Shown: piece after piece, positions 24,513 to 36,247 of the stretch
Position numbering within the stretch: the first letter of the stretch is position 1
How the letters are laid out: every line of letters begins with the position of its first letter
Assembly: GCA_003956705.1 (NCBI GenBank)
Contig: QZCP01000247.1
Coordinates: 1-64,000, forward strand
Direction of reading: 5' to 3'
Length of the DNA: 64,000 nt
Source of the DNA: Brevipalpus yothersi
Taxonomy: Eukaryota > Arthropoda > Arachnida > Trombidiformes > Tenuipalpidae
The notes under the pieces: model-generated
The model's input: the letters and a program-made list of their open reading frames with translations, nothing else
Database searches by the model: none
Told to the model about the DNA's origin: nothing
Made by a program: the position numbers and the translations under genes

Positions 24513-27500
24513 TCAAATTTGGTCACTTTTCGGCTCATCAACAGAATTACCGTTAGTCTGTTCAATTGGCTGATCTGGAGAATTTGTGGTCACTTCGGTC
24601 TCTTTTTCTTTGATCTTACGTAGAGCATTGGTGACAATACAAAGATCCCCCTTCAATTCACTGACCAAAGCCATTATTTTTCTTGTATTACTCAGAATTT
24701 CCACACTCTGAGTGTAAGGATCATATCGAACACCGAATGGACGTTTGATAGTTGCGGCAAACTCTCTGCAAATTATTTAACAGAATTGAATATATTATTT
24801 CAGTCTTAAATGGCTTTTTGATCAACAACTTCTTAATTCTCACCTCATCTGTTCCTTAGCTGCTTCAAATGAATCAGTAAAGAAATAAGCTTGCTGAAAT
24901 GTTGTGATCATCGGAGGTTGTTGGCATGTGATCTCTGGTTCAAATGGTAATACATGAGCTGAGTCTGAAACCGAATGCTGTAAGGAGAAAAATTTATGAA
25001 GCGAAAAAAAATTCCAAAAATATCGAAAACATTGAAAAGTTCTACATTCAAAATGGAATTGAAAAACTTATAAAAACCTTCAGTTCAGCAGCTGAAGAGA
25101 GAAGACCAGCACCGTAAACTTTCAATTCATTGTCCTGCTTACATAATCCAAATTCGACTGTAAAAAAGTAACACTGAAAATACAGAAGCGAAAATTAGTC
25201 CTAGTTTGATGATAAACTAATTGAATTAATTGAATTGGCTGGAAGTATTCTCAAATAAGCCTTATGGATGTTTCAAATTAGAACTCACAGTCGCAAGCTT
25301 GTCGACTTCTTCATCGCTGGCTCCAAGAGAGGCTAATCCGATTTCCTGTGAAAATTGGGCAAAATTTTTATCCGCCAAGAGTGGACAGTGTCCAAGAAGC
25401 TCATGACAGCAGTCAGGCTCTGAAAAAAATATGAATACATAAAAACTGTGAGAATCTGACAATGTGAGTCTTAAAACAAATTATCCTCTAATTTGAGAAA
25501 AACTATAGCTCATAACCCAGTTCTTTTAGACAGAAAAACTCTTAAAACCCAATTGGGTACAAAAATGACTGACATACAGCGTAACTATCCACTATTTGAC
25601 AGAAACAATCGATTTCTAACAGATTGGAAGTTGGATTAACTCTTCATTACCAAGATATATAGTTTAGAACTGTCTTTTTCGAAAATTCTGGTTGAAAACT
25701 TTTTTGAATCGATGATGGTTGCCTACACTTACGAAACTTTCAGAACCGAAGTTTTGAATAGCTCGCAATGTCTTTCAGATTCCCGAAATTTGTTTGGCTT
25801 TATTTTCAAAGTTTTTAGCAAATTTTGAATGGAATTTTGACTCAACTCCGTCAAATTGGGCTAACTAAGCTTTAATGCCTTTTAAGCCTTTTTCTCATTT
25901 TTTTTGAAAGATTCTTCCACCGTAAATCCCAATTACAGCTTGATGATTCTTTCTATTTTTGAGTGATTGGTAGGTTATGACAGATCTCTTTCTTACCTGG
26001 AGTGTAAAATGGATCACTAGAGTGTCGAATATACTGTGTACAATGAAACACTCGAAAAGCCAAACCAGCTAAGAAATCTCGAGATGACAAATAGCCTGCC
26101 ACCGGTCTCAGAGTGAATCCTGTCCGATCTATTGAATGAATGAATATGATAAAACAATTAAATATAAGAATAATGGTTGTCGCAATCATACTGACTTTTG
26201 AGAAACTGTGAAATATCCTCCAATTGAGGAATGTTCCCTTTTCGATAGCCGCAATATTTGATGAGAAGTTTCAGATTTTCATTGAATTCTTTACAAGCGT
26301 GTTTGGCATAAAGTTTTGTAAGCTCTTCGAAGATGACATCCCAAGTTTTTATTTCAGTCTGAGTGTATTCAACTCTGGGAATCGATTCATTGCTACAATT
26401 TAGAAAAAAAGAAGAGCAAATAAACTAATATTTGGACAATTTTAACCACTTATAATCTGATTTATAGCTTTTTTTGGTTCTTCTCTCTGTTTTCTCACAG
26501 ATTCTTGGTCTAAAACAGTGTTGCAACAAGTTGTTTTTCTCAAACATTTAATGGAATACTCACTGTTTGTAATTGAACGCAAGATCAGCAAAGTATTTCC
26601 TTCGTTCTCTGTACACTGTATCTTTGAATCCCTGGCAATAAGAAAGTAACGGTAGTCCATCAGATACGAATCAATGATTCCACGGAAAGGATTCTTACTA
26701 AACAATCGATCGATATTCTGATGATCATGACTATGATCACTTACCGGATGATCTGCATCTAGCTCTGTGCCATACATTAGGACTCGATTAGAGCAACTGT
26801 CAAGATCTGAGATTCTCTTCGGAAACCATGGCATTCCTTCGTAGAGTATTTCTTTAGGAAAATTAGGGAAAAAGGATAGAAGAAGGTGGAAATCCGATAA
26901 TAACAACCGAAACATCGATACAACATAACGGAAAGAGAATATTGACTCCTTTGAGTGCAATTTTTGTTCTAAATCAAGTGAATCTTACCATTTTCAATGG
27001 ATGCTTGTGACATGAGCTTGTGTCTGCTTTTTGTTCTGGTCAAAGCCCGATGTTTTGAGCGCTCAAATTCTTCATAGGTGCAGCAATCTACTTCATGTCT
27101 ATAAAAAGAATACTTTCACTTATTTGATTACTAAAAGTGTTAAAATATTCCCATATCTCACCTCAAATGATGCATGAGATCATTAATTCTCTGTGCATCA
27201 TCACAATCAATATTGACGAATATTTCATATTCTGATTCCTTACGCTTTGAGCGTCTGGACTCGATATGATGCACATTTATTCCAAGTTCCTGGAAAATTT
27301 TCGAAATAGAAGCTTCAGTACAGTTGTATAATTTGTGCATCGGAATTCTGATGGATTGTGCAAAATTTACCTGGAATACTCTTAGAGCACGAACCAAACC
27401 ACCGACTTGATTGTGAAGAGCAAATACCATAGCATTTTCTCCGACTATATTGCATTCATAGCCATGACCAGGATTTGATCCATTTTCAATCGGATCACTT

Positions 27501-28741
27501 TGCCCATTATTCACATGATTAACAATTTGCATTTCATTTTCATCACCTTTCTCGATCTCAGCAATACTCGAACTTATTTCGGGAAGTTTATTTTCTGGTG
27601 GATTTTCTTCTTTTCGGATTTTTTTCTTTCAAAATACAAAAAAAGAGAGATACTTAATACTTTTCAATCTTATTTGGGGGAATATTTTATTTACTCGATT
27701 CTATATCTCCTCTCTCCTTCTCTTTAGAAAATCATACATTTTCTTTATTCTAATATTTACTCATCCGAAACCTTCCAATGACAAATCTTGAAGATTTGTG
27801 AGAATTCCTCTGAAAGGATGCTTTCCCTCTCTATCAGCGGATGCGGGTCGTTTGGTGAAAAATAATGATGAAACTTTTCATTCTCCTCACTTCAAACCCA
27901 TTAAGAGTATATCGATTCTTCCTCTTATGAAGAGAGAATTCTACCCTGTATTCTGAGTGACGATGAAGGCACGATGAAAGTGAGAAAAGGTCCTGAAGAT
28001 CTATGATAGTATCCAGGAAACAAGCGAATATTATTAGCATCGTTTAGAGAGAAGAGAAAGAGTCTCAGATGGGAGGCTTCGCTCTCTCTCTCTCTCTTCT
28101 CGATTCTACCTTATTTTTCTCAGCTACTCTACTTCTACTATACATGTATCTGCTCCTTCTATAGCTTTATCAAAATTCTTCTCAGAGTCTCAGGAAGTTT
28201 CTCATTTCCATAGGTTACTGTTTCAGGAGGAGTTTGTGATAATGTTGATGTGATTCCGCTGTTCATGGTCACTCTTTCTCGTATTTTTTTTGATAGTTCT
28301 TTGTAGCTCCATGGAATATCTTACTTTTCGAGAGTAATTGGATTTCCTTCAGTTCACTTTTTAAGCTATTTCTACAAACTTTTGAGATGAAGAAACTAGG
28401 TTCACAAATTTTTAGGGGAATTATTGGTATTCTCATACCATATCAAGAATTTTTGGAAATCAGGGAATAATCATGAGCTGATTAAAAATGTCTTAAAGAG
28501 CATACATGTATTTCAATACACCTGTCTATTATTCTCTAAATATCAATCAAAAAGTTCGTTTTTCAGAGTGCTTGGCTTTATTCTTAATATACTTAAACTT
28601 GATAAAAATTCTAGAAAATAGATGCAATAAACTTACCTTCAAATCCTCCAAGTAAGAATCGGAAAAATCTGGCAAACTCGCCACGGCAGGAGTTGAACAG
28701 CAACGACGACTTTGGAAGCGAAATCGACGAAGATTATCCAT
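24513..28741 (-). CDS. Tryptophan 5-hydroxylase (serotonin synthesis), 598 aa
   Basis: Eleven minus-strand exons in consistent phase: 28741-28637, 27625-27162, 27098-26989, 26851-26745, 26631-26564, 26392-26196, 26128-25997, 25419-25289, 25173-25078, 24977-24844 and 24765-24513. The N-terminal part carries an ACT-type regulatory domain ([20 protein letters not shown] to INDLMHHLR). The aromatic amino-acid hydroxylase core begins [10 protein letters not shown]. Iron ligands are visible in [17 protein letters not shown] and the Glu of [34 protein letters not shown] and [12 protein letters not shown] resemble insect Trh and vertebrate TPH more than PAH or TH, and a C-terminal helix for tetramerisation follows. 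It is a BH4- and Fe(II)-dependent enzyme making 5-hydroxytryptophan. Two splice sites are atypical: donor GTCAGT before NRTGFTL and donor GTTTTT after AAELK. It is convergent with ephrin, stops 636 bp apart. Confidence 0.93.
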
Positions 28742-29445
28742 TCAAACTATATCACATGGGCAAAAATTTCACACTAACTAAGAGAGATAGAGAGAGAAAC
28801 AACACTGATCCAAGTGGTGGTCGAAAATGTTCTATAGGATTCTGATCGACCCACAGACATCGCAACAGGTGAAAGTCAATTGAAGCACGAAAGATGCGCA
28901 GTATTTGGTATGATGAAGAGAGTGATAATGATTCCCACTTCCGTAGAGATGAGAGAGAAAGCACATCAATCATGAGCCAGATAGGTAAACGATGATGGTG
29001 AACCTGATGGCCTTAACATTCTCTTTTTTTGGATAGTTTTATCCAGAAAGGTTAATCCAATCAACAAGTGGATAGTTTATTTGAAGTGACCATCATTGCG
29101 TCTTATTGCTTAATTTTTGATATTCAATGCATTTGAATTGAAATTCTTGAGGCAAAATCGAGGTTTTCTATTTGTTACGGAGAAGCCTTCAGAGAGAGTG
29201 TAAGAATAGTTTGAGCATTCTATTGTAAGGTATTGGATGAGATTCCTACATATACATCGTTCTTATCTGACCCAGTAAAAATAGTCGCACTAATCACTAA
29301 TCTAATCGCACTTGATACATTTCAATTGCTAATGAGACACTCTTCCAAATTTTTCTGAACATTGTGCAAGATTCATGCAAAATTGAAGCTTTCTTCAATA
29401 AATAGGCAAAATTTATTGATATCAAGATGTGAATTCAAATTAATT

Positions 29446-30237
29446 TTACAATATGTTTTCAATATTTCCACCAGAAAAATTGGAAATTTTATTTCCATCT
29501 AATGAAACTAGCTCGGGAAAAGCTGGTTTTTCGGTGAAAATATTCGACTTTTTCTCTTCAATCGATAGAATATTATTGTCTCCTCTCATATTGTGATTCT
29601 TGAGCAGATCATCCAGAGGACTTTTGAATTGATTTCCACCCAAATCAGTTGATTCTGACTTTACAGTGATCGGGTTCAGTGTGGAAGCTTGTGGAAAAAC
29701 TATCGGCTGAACTTGCATGGTTGAAGGCAAGAATTGTGATTGATGTGCTGGTTGATATTGTTGATACTGTTGATGAACTGCCTGGAGTATCAACCGTTGA
29801 GGCTGATTGTTTATTGAATAGCTTGGTGATGATGGAATCGAGTCTCGTATTGATGGCAATGCTGGTTGGACAATCATCATCTGGGGAGGAGGCTGGGCAG
29901 ACATAGGCATTGGTATTTGATGAATCTGGATTATCGGTTGGAGAACTGGTTGAACCATGGATGGTGATGTTAGCATAGAAGAAGTATGTTGGATCTGTTG
30001 GCTTGACGGTGTGCTTACTTGTGGAGGCTGTATGGTGGACATTGGTGTGGTTGGAAGATCACTTGGAGGCACAGTGTTGGTCAATTGAAGATTGAATCGA
30101 GGTAAAATTTGTCTAACACTGGAAGATCGTTCACTTAAATTGGGCAAAGTGTTATTCAGTAGAGCTCTCCACATGGTCATCGATATTCCATGCACAAGAA
30201 TTAAGCCTAAAATTGTATTGGCCAGTGGAACGGTCAT
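29446..30237 (-). CDS. Q/P-rich protein with hydrophobic N-terminus, 263 aa
   Basis: A single open exon from ATG 30237 to TAA 29446. I do not recognise it. Residues 1-20 (MTVPLANTILGLILVHGISM) look like a signal peptide or membrane anchor. The middle is dominated by Pro, Gln, Ser and Met (runs such as QQYQQYQPAHQSQ) with no Cys pattern or folded domain visible. The tail is mixed polar and acidic (NNILSIEEKKSN). It may be a secreted disordered protein, for example a matrix, cuticle or silk component, but composition alone cannot decide. It lies about 0.7 kb upstream of the tryptophan hydroxylase start in the same orientation. Confidence 0.6.
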   Translation of the reverse strand: MTVPLANTILGLILVHGISMTMWRALLNNTLPNLSERSSSVRQILPRFNLQLTNTVPPSDLPTTPMSTIQPPQVSTPSSQQIQHTSSMLTSPSMVQPVLQPIIQIHQIPMPMSAQPPPQMMIVQPALPSIRDSIPSSPSYSINNQPQRLILQAVHQQYQQYQPAHQSQFLPSTMQVQPIVFPQASTLNPITVKSESTDLGGNQFKSPLDDLLKNHNMRGDNNILSIEEKKSNIFTEKPAFPELVSLDGNKISNFSGGNIENIL

Positions 30238-32540
30238 CTTAACTTAAAATCAACATTCGATTTTGGGATAAACTTTTTTTTCCAATTCTTCTCTTCGATC
30301 GAGTGGGACAGAGATGTGGTATAAAAAAATTAGAACATCCGTTCGATTAAGTTTTCTCTTTAAATTGAGCGGAAGTTAATGTGGAGGGAGAAAGATGGAA
30401 AAAATTGTATCAAGTGAATTGCTATTGTGACTCGGAAGCTGAATATTTTACTTCAAGGCTCATCAAATATACTTATCATTATCTGATTCTAAATTCATTT
30501 CTCTCTATAGATGCCTTATTCGTTGCGTGATTTGTGGTGTTTACCTGGTGTATATGAAAAAATGTATGGACTGTTATCAGTACTTCGAATGAGAGTGTAT
30601 TGTCAGGCATGGATTGTCGAGTTTGGATTGAATCAATTCTAGTCAAGAAGAATATGTGTGCGTGATATAATGGAGGTCAAATTAGCATAGCTGGGCACGA
30701 TGATCGAATCGAAAGAGAAAGTTTCTCACTAATCATCTAATCGATTATGATTGTCTGACCCAGTCTGATCAAAATGATTCAAAAGAGTTTTATCAATAAT
30801 ATTTACCAATAATCTAACTTTGCTTGTGATCAGTTTTCTATCCAGCCATTGAAAAACAACGACCTGGTAGAATATTTCCAAATCAAAAAGCCAAAACAAT
30901 CAGATTATCATATAAATTTTTTCAACTATTCTCAATATTTCAAAGGACAAATTTTGTCATTTTATTCTGAATCAAATAGCATATTATTCGAAATACATTC
31001 ATTCAATTATTATTTTTCGGGGAAGATTATCTAAAGAGTAGATTTTGAAAATTAGTAGCTATCGTTAATACACTTTCATAAATCGATGCAGAATTTTTAT
31101 TGCACTGCTATTTTGTACTTGTATTCCCAATCTGAACAGCATCGATCTGATAATATTAGTATCAAAGCGCTGATATAATGAGCAATATTGGTGTTTTATT
31201 GCCTCCACAAACGAATATCCTCTCCTCTCTCTCAACGCTCCCCCCAGGTAAGCCCACCATCATCATTTTAGCATTGAAAAATTTTTTTCCTTACTTCTTC
31301 TTTTAATTCTCAATCTCACACACTAACCATCTAACCATCAATAAAAAATCCCAACTTCTCTTGCCATATTCCCAAAAATTTTTAACATCTCAAAAATGAT
31401 CAATTTTTAACATGAACCACAATCAATCTATCCTTCAACCTGAAGGTATTATCCAAAATTTCATAGCTCTCTCCCCTACTCAACCTCCACACCTGAAATA
31501 AATTACCAAGAAAATATCTCCAATAATACCAACAATCATAATCATTCCACCAAATCATGATCAAATCATTCCATCAAATCATTCCATCAAATTCATCTAA
31601 TCAAATTCAAAAGTGGACAGAAAAAGTTTCGAAAAATTTTTACGAGTATGGATCCAATATCATTGAGATTATCATCAGTATCCGATCTCTCAAGTTTCGT
31701 TCTTGTGCTTGTGAACAAAATCAATGCTTTTTTTTTCTCTCTCATTTCACTCGCTCTCTGAAAATTATTAATTCTAATTGATTAATATATTTGTGTATAT
31801 GTATCATTATCATCAATTGTCATTACTGTTTTGGTGTACTCACTACTGTGGACAACCGATATCATCATAAAGTGAAGTGAAGTTGAAATTAATTCACAAA
31901 GGTGATCATATTTTTATATATACATAAACACACACACACAGTCAGTGGAAGTGTTTCTTGTGTGTGTTGGATCATTTTTTTCTGTCTTCTCTCTCTTCTC
32001 TATTCATTTGATTGGTCCACCAATTTGATTCATAATAACGTGGTGATATTGATTTGTCCTTTTAATCGGCCCTTCGCTTAACATCCCATACAATCGCCAC
32101 CACGGACCAATAGAGGGATCATCTTGACACCAACCAAATCAGAGGTGAATCAAGCGCTCTTGCAATGTCATTTGCAGGGTGAATACTTATAGATGTTTAT
32201 GCTTCCGCCTTTCTTGACGGAAATTGGAATCAACATTTTTCCTCTATAAATTTTTAATTTAATCCTCTTTTTTATGCTATTTACAGGTTTCTGATCTTAC
32301 CCACATACGCACACACATTTACACTTACAAAATTTCAACTCATCGCAAAATTGATTGAAAGAGGCAAACAAAATCATCATCATTCAGTTCCTCTTATTCC
32401 ACAAAGTTTAGTCCCATCAAGTCCATTTGATTATTACACTTTTCATCCATCCATATTTCATCTGTCAACCATCGTTTCTATACTTTTATATGCATTCATA
32501 GACTGATTCGAAAACATCGAAATAGATTACAGACTACACC
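30238..32540. other. Intergenic and probable PP5 5' UTR
   Basis: No coding exon is supported. Pyrimidine-rich acceptor TGCTATTTACAG ends at 32286, and a possible donor CCCCAG|GTAAGC lies at 31248. This suggests that PP5 has a non-coding first exon near 31.2 kb and a 5' UTR running 32287-32540. The exon structure is inference from splice consensus. Confidence 0.35.
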
Positions 32541-34001
32541 ATGAGTACGGTGAGCAACACTGCTGCACCTACACCTGACTTGACTCCTCAGGTTGAGGAA
32601 TGGAAGAAGAGTGCAAACGATCATTTCAGAACAGGAGATTATGATCGAGCAATCGAATTGTATTCACTTGCTATTGATGGCGATAGCTCTCAAGCAACTC
32701 TTTTTGGTAACCGAAGCATAGCATATTTACGTAAAGAATGTTTTGGTGCTGCTTTAGAGGATGCATCTCAGGCAATCAAATTGGATCCAAAGTATATCAA
32801 AGGATATTATCGTCGTGCTATGGCTCTCATGGCATTGGCTCGCTATAAACAAGCTCAAAAAGATTTAGAGACTATATGCAAAGCAAGACCCAACGATATT
32901 GATGCAAAAAATCGCCTAGAAGAGTGTAAAAAAATTGTCAAACGATTGGCTTTCGAAAGGGCTATATCGGTTGATGATAAAGTCAAGAGTGTAGCGTCCA
33001 CAATCGATGTAAACGCTATGGTAGTTGACGAGAAATATGATGGTCCTCACTTAGAAGATGGCAAAGTTACCGCTAACTTTATGAATCAATTGATTGAAAC
33101 TTTTCGAAACTCGGGAAGGTTGGACAAAAAGTATGCCTTCATGATTATTTTACAAGCTAGAGAACTTTTTGAAAAGGCTCCAACACTGGTGGATGTTACC
33201 ATTCCGGATGACAGTAAATTCACTGTGTGTGGAGACATTCATGGCCAATATTTTGATCTACTGAATATTTTTGAGCTCAATGGCCTACCATCGGAAGAAA
33301 ATCCGTATCTATTCAATGGTGATTTTGTTGATCGAGGCTCATTTTCCGTTGAGTGTATTCTTACACTTTTTGGATTCAAAGTATTGTATCCCAATCATTT
33401 CTTTATGTCAAGAGGTAATCATGAAAGTCAAACAATGAATCAAATGTATGGTTTTCAAGGTGAAGTCAAGAGCAAGTATTCTCAAACAATGTATGACCTT
33501 TTCAGTGAGACATTCAACCTATTACCTCTGGCTCACTGTCTCAACAATCGGGTATTAGTTATGCATGGAGGTCTCTTCTCCTCTCCATCGGTTACTTTAG
33601 ACCAAATTCGTAAAGAAAATCGTAATCGTCAGCCTCCCGAAGAGGGTATCATGTGTGAACTGTTATGGTCTGATCCCATGTACAGTGAGGGAACAGCGCC
33701 CAGTAAGCGAGGTGTTGGTGTACAATTTGGACCTGATGTTACGCATAATTTCTGTCGATTAAATCGATTAGATTATATTATCAGAAGCCACGAAGTTAAG
33801 GAGGATGGATACGAAGTAGCTCATGATGGAAAGTGCATTACTTTATTTTCCGCTCCCAATTACTGTGACACCATGGGAAACATGGGAGCTTACCTCACAC
33901 TGAGAGGAAAAAGTATGGAACCAGAATTTTTCAAATACACAGAAGTGCCTCATCCAGATATAAAACCAATGGCATACGCTAACAGCTTCTTTTCCTGTTA
34001 A
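32541..34001 (+). CDS. Serine/threonine-protein phosphatase 5 (PP5), 486 aa
   Basis: An intronless frame encoding full-length PP5 (human protein 499 aa). Three TPR repeats occupy about residues 20-130 (WKKSANDHFRTGDYDRAIEL, ATLFGNRSIAYL, YIKGYYRRAMALMAL), which in this family bind the Hsp90 C-terminus. The PPP catalytic core follows, with metal and catalytic motifs GDIHG (about 231), GDFVDRG (about 260) and RGNHES (about 291), LLWSDP, and the C-terminal APNYCDTMGNMGA. The ATG lies directly before the divergent N-terminus, and a stop-rich leader precedes it. Many animal PP5 genes are spliced, so an uninterrupted frame is notable. It is convergent with the GLEBS-motif gene, stops about 370 bp apart. 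The protein dephosphorylates Hsp90 clients and signalling proteins in cytosol and nucleus. Confidence 0.96.
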   Translation: MSTVSNTAAPTPDLTPQVEEWKKSANDHFRTGDYDRAIELYSLAIDGDSSQATLFGNRSIAYLRKECFGAALEDASQAIKLDPKYIKGYYRRAMALMALARYKQAQKDLETICKARPNDIDAKNRLEECKKIVKRLAFERAISVDDKVKSVASTIDVNAMVVDEKYDGPHLEDGKVTANFMNQLIETFRNSGRLDKKYAFMIILQARELFEKAPTLVDVTIPDDSKFTVCGDIHGQYFDLLNIFELNGLPSEENPYLFNGDFVDRGSFSVECILTLFGFKVLYPNHFFMSRGNHESQTMNQMYGFQGEVKSKYSQTMYDLFSETFNLLPLAHCLNNRVLVMHGGLFSSPSVTLDQIRKENRNRQPPEEGIMCELLWSDPMYSEGTAPSKRGVGVQFGPDVTHNFCRLNRLDYIIRSHEVKEDGYEVAHDGKCITLFSAPNYCDTMGNMGAYLTLRGKSMEPEFFKYTEVPHPDIKPMAYANSFFSC

Positions 34002-34183
34002 AAACTTACAAAATTGTTAGATTAAATTTGATTTGTACCACTACTAGTGATCAGTTGAACAAATGTTGTGGAAAAAGAATTTCAATTCTCTCCCCCTTTT
34101 TCTACTCAACTGATCTTTTTTCTTACCTCTCTCGTCTCTTGTTGTACATAAGAGCAATTCATTGGGCAATCAACTGGTTGCAA

Positions 34184-34189
34184 AATAAA
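34184..34189 (+). terminator. Candidate PP5 polyadenylation signal AATAAA
   Basis: A canonical AATAAA lies 183 bp past the PP5 stop codon, on the sense strand, before the convergent gene begins. Confidence 0.5.
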
Positions 34190-34368
34190 AATGAGATGAG
34201 ATTCATTTACAAAAATCGTCACGTGTGAATTTATTTACTACTTCTTTCAGAATATATATATATGTTTGGGAGTGTGTACAGATTAGTAGTAAGAAAATCA
34301 TCCAAAAGATGATAAATATTGTCAGTATTTGCTACATTGTATTAGTATTTTTACAAAGTTCAGATTAA

Positions 34369-35523
34369 TTATTGATAAACGGGATCCCTTACGATAGGTG
34401 CTTTACCGTCAGGAGTGGAGCTATTTGTGGGAATACATTCTTTCTCATTATTGGGCAACATTATGGTGAAGTTCTCAGAATATCTATAGTTCATTGATCC
34501 ACGATGATGGAATGCAGGATTCATCGACAGATCACCCGCCAAAAAGTCCGAGTCTACCTTCAAAGAGAAAGGCACACGCTTCGGTCTATCATCAGCAGGT
34601 TTATCAGTGGGCTTATCGGTTTCATCGATTCCAGATTTTTGAGCTGATTTTTTATTAGAATCTTGCGATGATGGTGAAGAGGAAGATTTGGACGATGATC
34701 GAAACTCTCCACTATCTTCCACAAGGGTGCTCAATTTTTGTTGGATCATTGATGCTCTCTTGTTGGTAATATTTGTTTGGCCTTCATGGCCTGATGATTG
34801 ACTATTTAACTGTAATATTGGTTGGGAAAATTGTTGGGATGATAGCTGGGAAAGAGGTTGAGAGGGGGGTTGAGAAAAAGGTATAGACATTGGCTGGGGG
34901 AAAGAGGATTGGGAAGCTGGTTGAGAGGTTGGTTGAGACGTTGGTTGTGAGGTCGGTTGGGAAGGTGGTTGAGATTTAGATTGTGGTGTAGGTACGGTGT
35001 CATTGGCCATTGATGTGTCGGTAACGGTGGAAGGTGGATCTTCAAAGATTGAGAAATCATTTGGATCTCTGGTTTGTTCGATTCGTGCACTTTCATCACT
35101 TCGAAAATCGATCAGAGGACCAGGAGCTGGTGATTTGGGCTTGATGAAACCATGATGAGAGGAGGATGAAGTGGAAGCAACTCTAATTGTCGTGTTGACC
35201 GATATATCTTTCGATTGAGCCTTCTTTGGACATTCAACTCCAGCCAATCGATCCTTGAGATGATCAATCTCATGTCTCTGATTCATCACCAAGCTTTCCA
35301 GACTATCAATTTTGCTTTCCAAGTGGAGAATAAGTTTTTGAACTCTCTCATCTTGTTCCCTCTTTTTTTGTGCTTGAAAATAGCGTTGGGCACGCAATTC
35401 TTCAAAAGATACACCAATATCACCAAACAAATCAACATCACAAAAAAATTGTTGGTCATATCTCTTATCCGAATTGGATGGAACAGTAAATTTATTTTCA
35501 TCATCGACGACCATCATTTTCAA
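34369..35523 (-). CDS. GLEBS-motif, coiled-coil protein (Bub1/BubR1-like fragment?), 384 aa
   Basis: A single open exon. Residues about 27-50 read FFCDVDLFGDIG then VSFEELRAQRYF. This resembles the GLEBS motif that Bub1 and BubR1 use to bind Bub3 (SFEE[IL]RA consensus, preceded by an aromatic/acidic segment). A charged heptad-like helix follows (KREQDERVQKLILHLESKID, then LVMNQRHEIDHLKDRL), about 45-95, likely coiled coil. The rest is disordered, with an SQP-rich tract of about 60 residues (SQPTSQPTSQPASQ repeats) and an Asp/Lys-rich tail. The TPR (Mad3) domain, KEN boxes and kinase domain of Bub1/BubR1 are absent. Family assignment rests on the one motif, so it is inference. It could be a reduced checkpoint protein or another GLEBS protein. 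It is divergent from the fasciclin-2-like gene, starts 724 bp apart. Confidence 0.6.
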   Translation of the reverse strand: MKMMVVDDENKFTVPSNSDKRYDQQFFCDVDLFGDIGVSFEELRAQRYFQAQKKREQDERVQKLILHLESKIDSLESLVMNQRHEIDHLKDRLAGVECPKKAQSKDISVNTTIRVASTSSSSHHGFIKPKSPAPGPLIDFRSDESARIEQTRDPNDFSIFEDPPSTVTDTSMANDTVPTPQSKSQPPSQPTSQPTSQPTSQPASQSSFPQPMSIPFSQPPSQPLSQLSSQQFSQPILQLNSQSSGHEGQTNITNKRASMIQQKLSTLVEDSGEFRSSSKSSSSPSSQDSNKKSAQKSGIDETDKPTDKPADDRPKRVPFSLKVDSDFLAGDLSMNPAFHHRGSMNYRYSENFTIMLPNNEKECIPTNSSTPDGKAPIVRDPVYQ

Positions 35524-35882
35524 CTCTTTATATCACAACCAACCACCAAAAATCAATCAATCAACCGGGATACACACACACAATTCTCTTCTACCAACAA
35601 ACACACACACACTCTCTCTCACACACACACAAAATCCGTTAATGGAATCAAATATTACAATAAACAGAACAATCAATGATGTACATCCACAATAAACAAA
35701 CTATTCGTTGATTAACACATCAATTTAATACAAAAATCGGTGCACACATCAATTATCCTGGGCAAAAATTATCATGAAAAAATTATTTTGGCGGTTGAAA
35801 AATTTGAAATTTGAAAGTCAACTGTACACCACCAGAGGACGCTGTAAATTAAAAAGTATTAAGCTCCGCCCACAATGAGTCA

Positions 35883-35885
<3 letters not shown>

Positions 35886-35934
<49 letters not shown>
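35886..35934. repeat. (CT)n microsatellite in a divergent promoter region
   Basis: About 49 bp of CT in the 724-bp gap between two divergent gene starts. It could be part of a GAGA-factor-type promoter, but only its position supports that. Confidence 0.9.
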
Positions 35935-35938
<4 letters not shown>

Positions 35939-36247
35939 CTCTCTCTTTTTGCGCGATTCTCTATGAAAAAACTTTGAAGAATGTTTGAATGATCCGTTAT
36001 TCTAGTTTCACATAGGCTACCATAGCGGATAAGTTGAATTCGAACATTATCGAAATAATTTTTCGTGTTGGCTTTTTTTTCGGTTTACCCAGAAAGTAGC
36101 GTTTTTTCTTTGTGACGAGTGTTGACGATAAAGAGGCTCATTTTTTCTCGGTGATTTTTTGGACGGACATTGAAATTGACTACTTTTTTGTTTCGCTATT
36201 TAAATGTGAATGTGTGTCGATAGTTAGGGTGAGAGTGGTGAAGCCAA

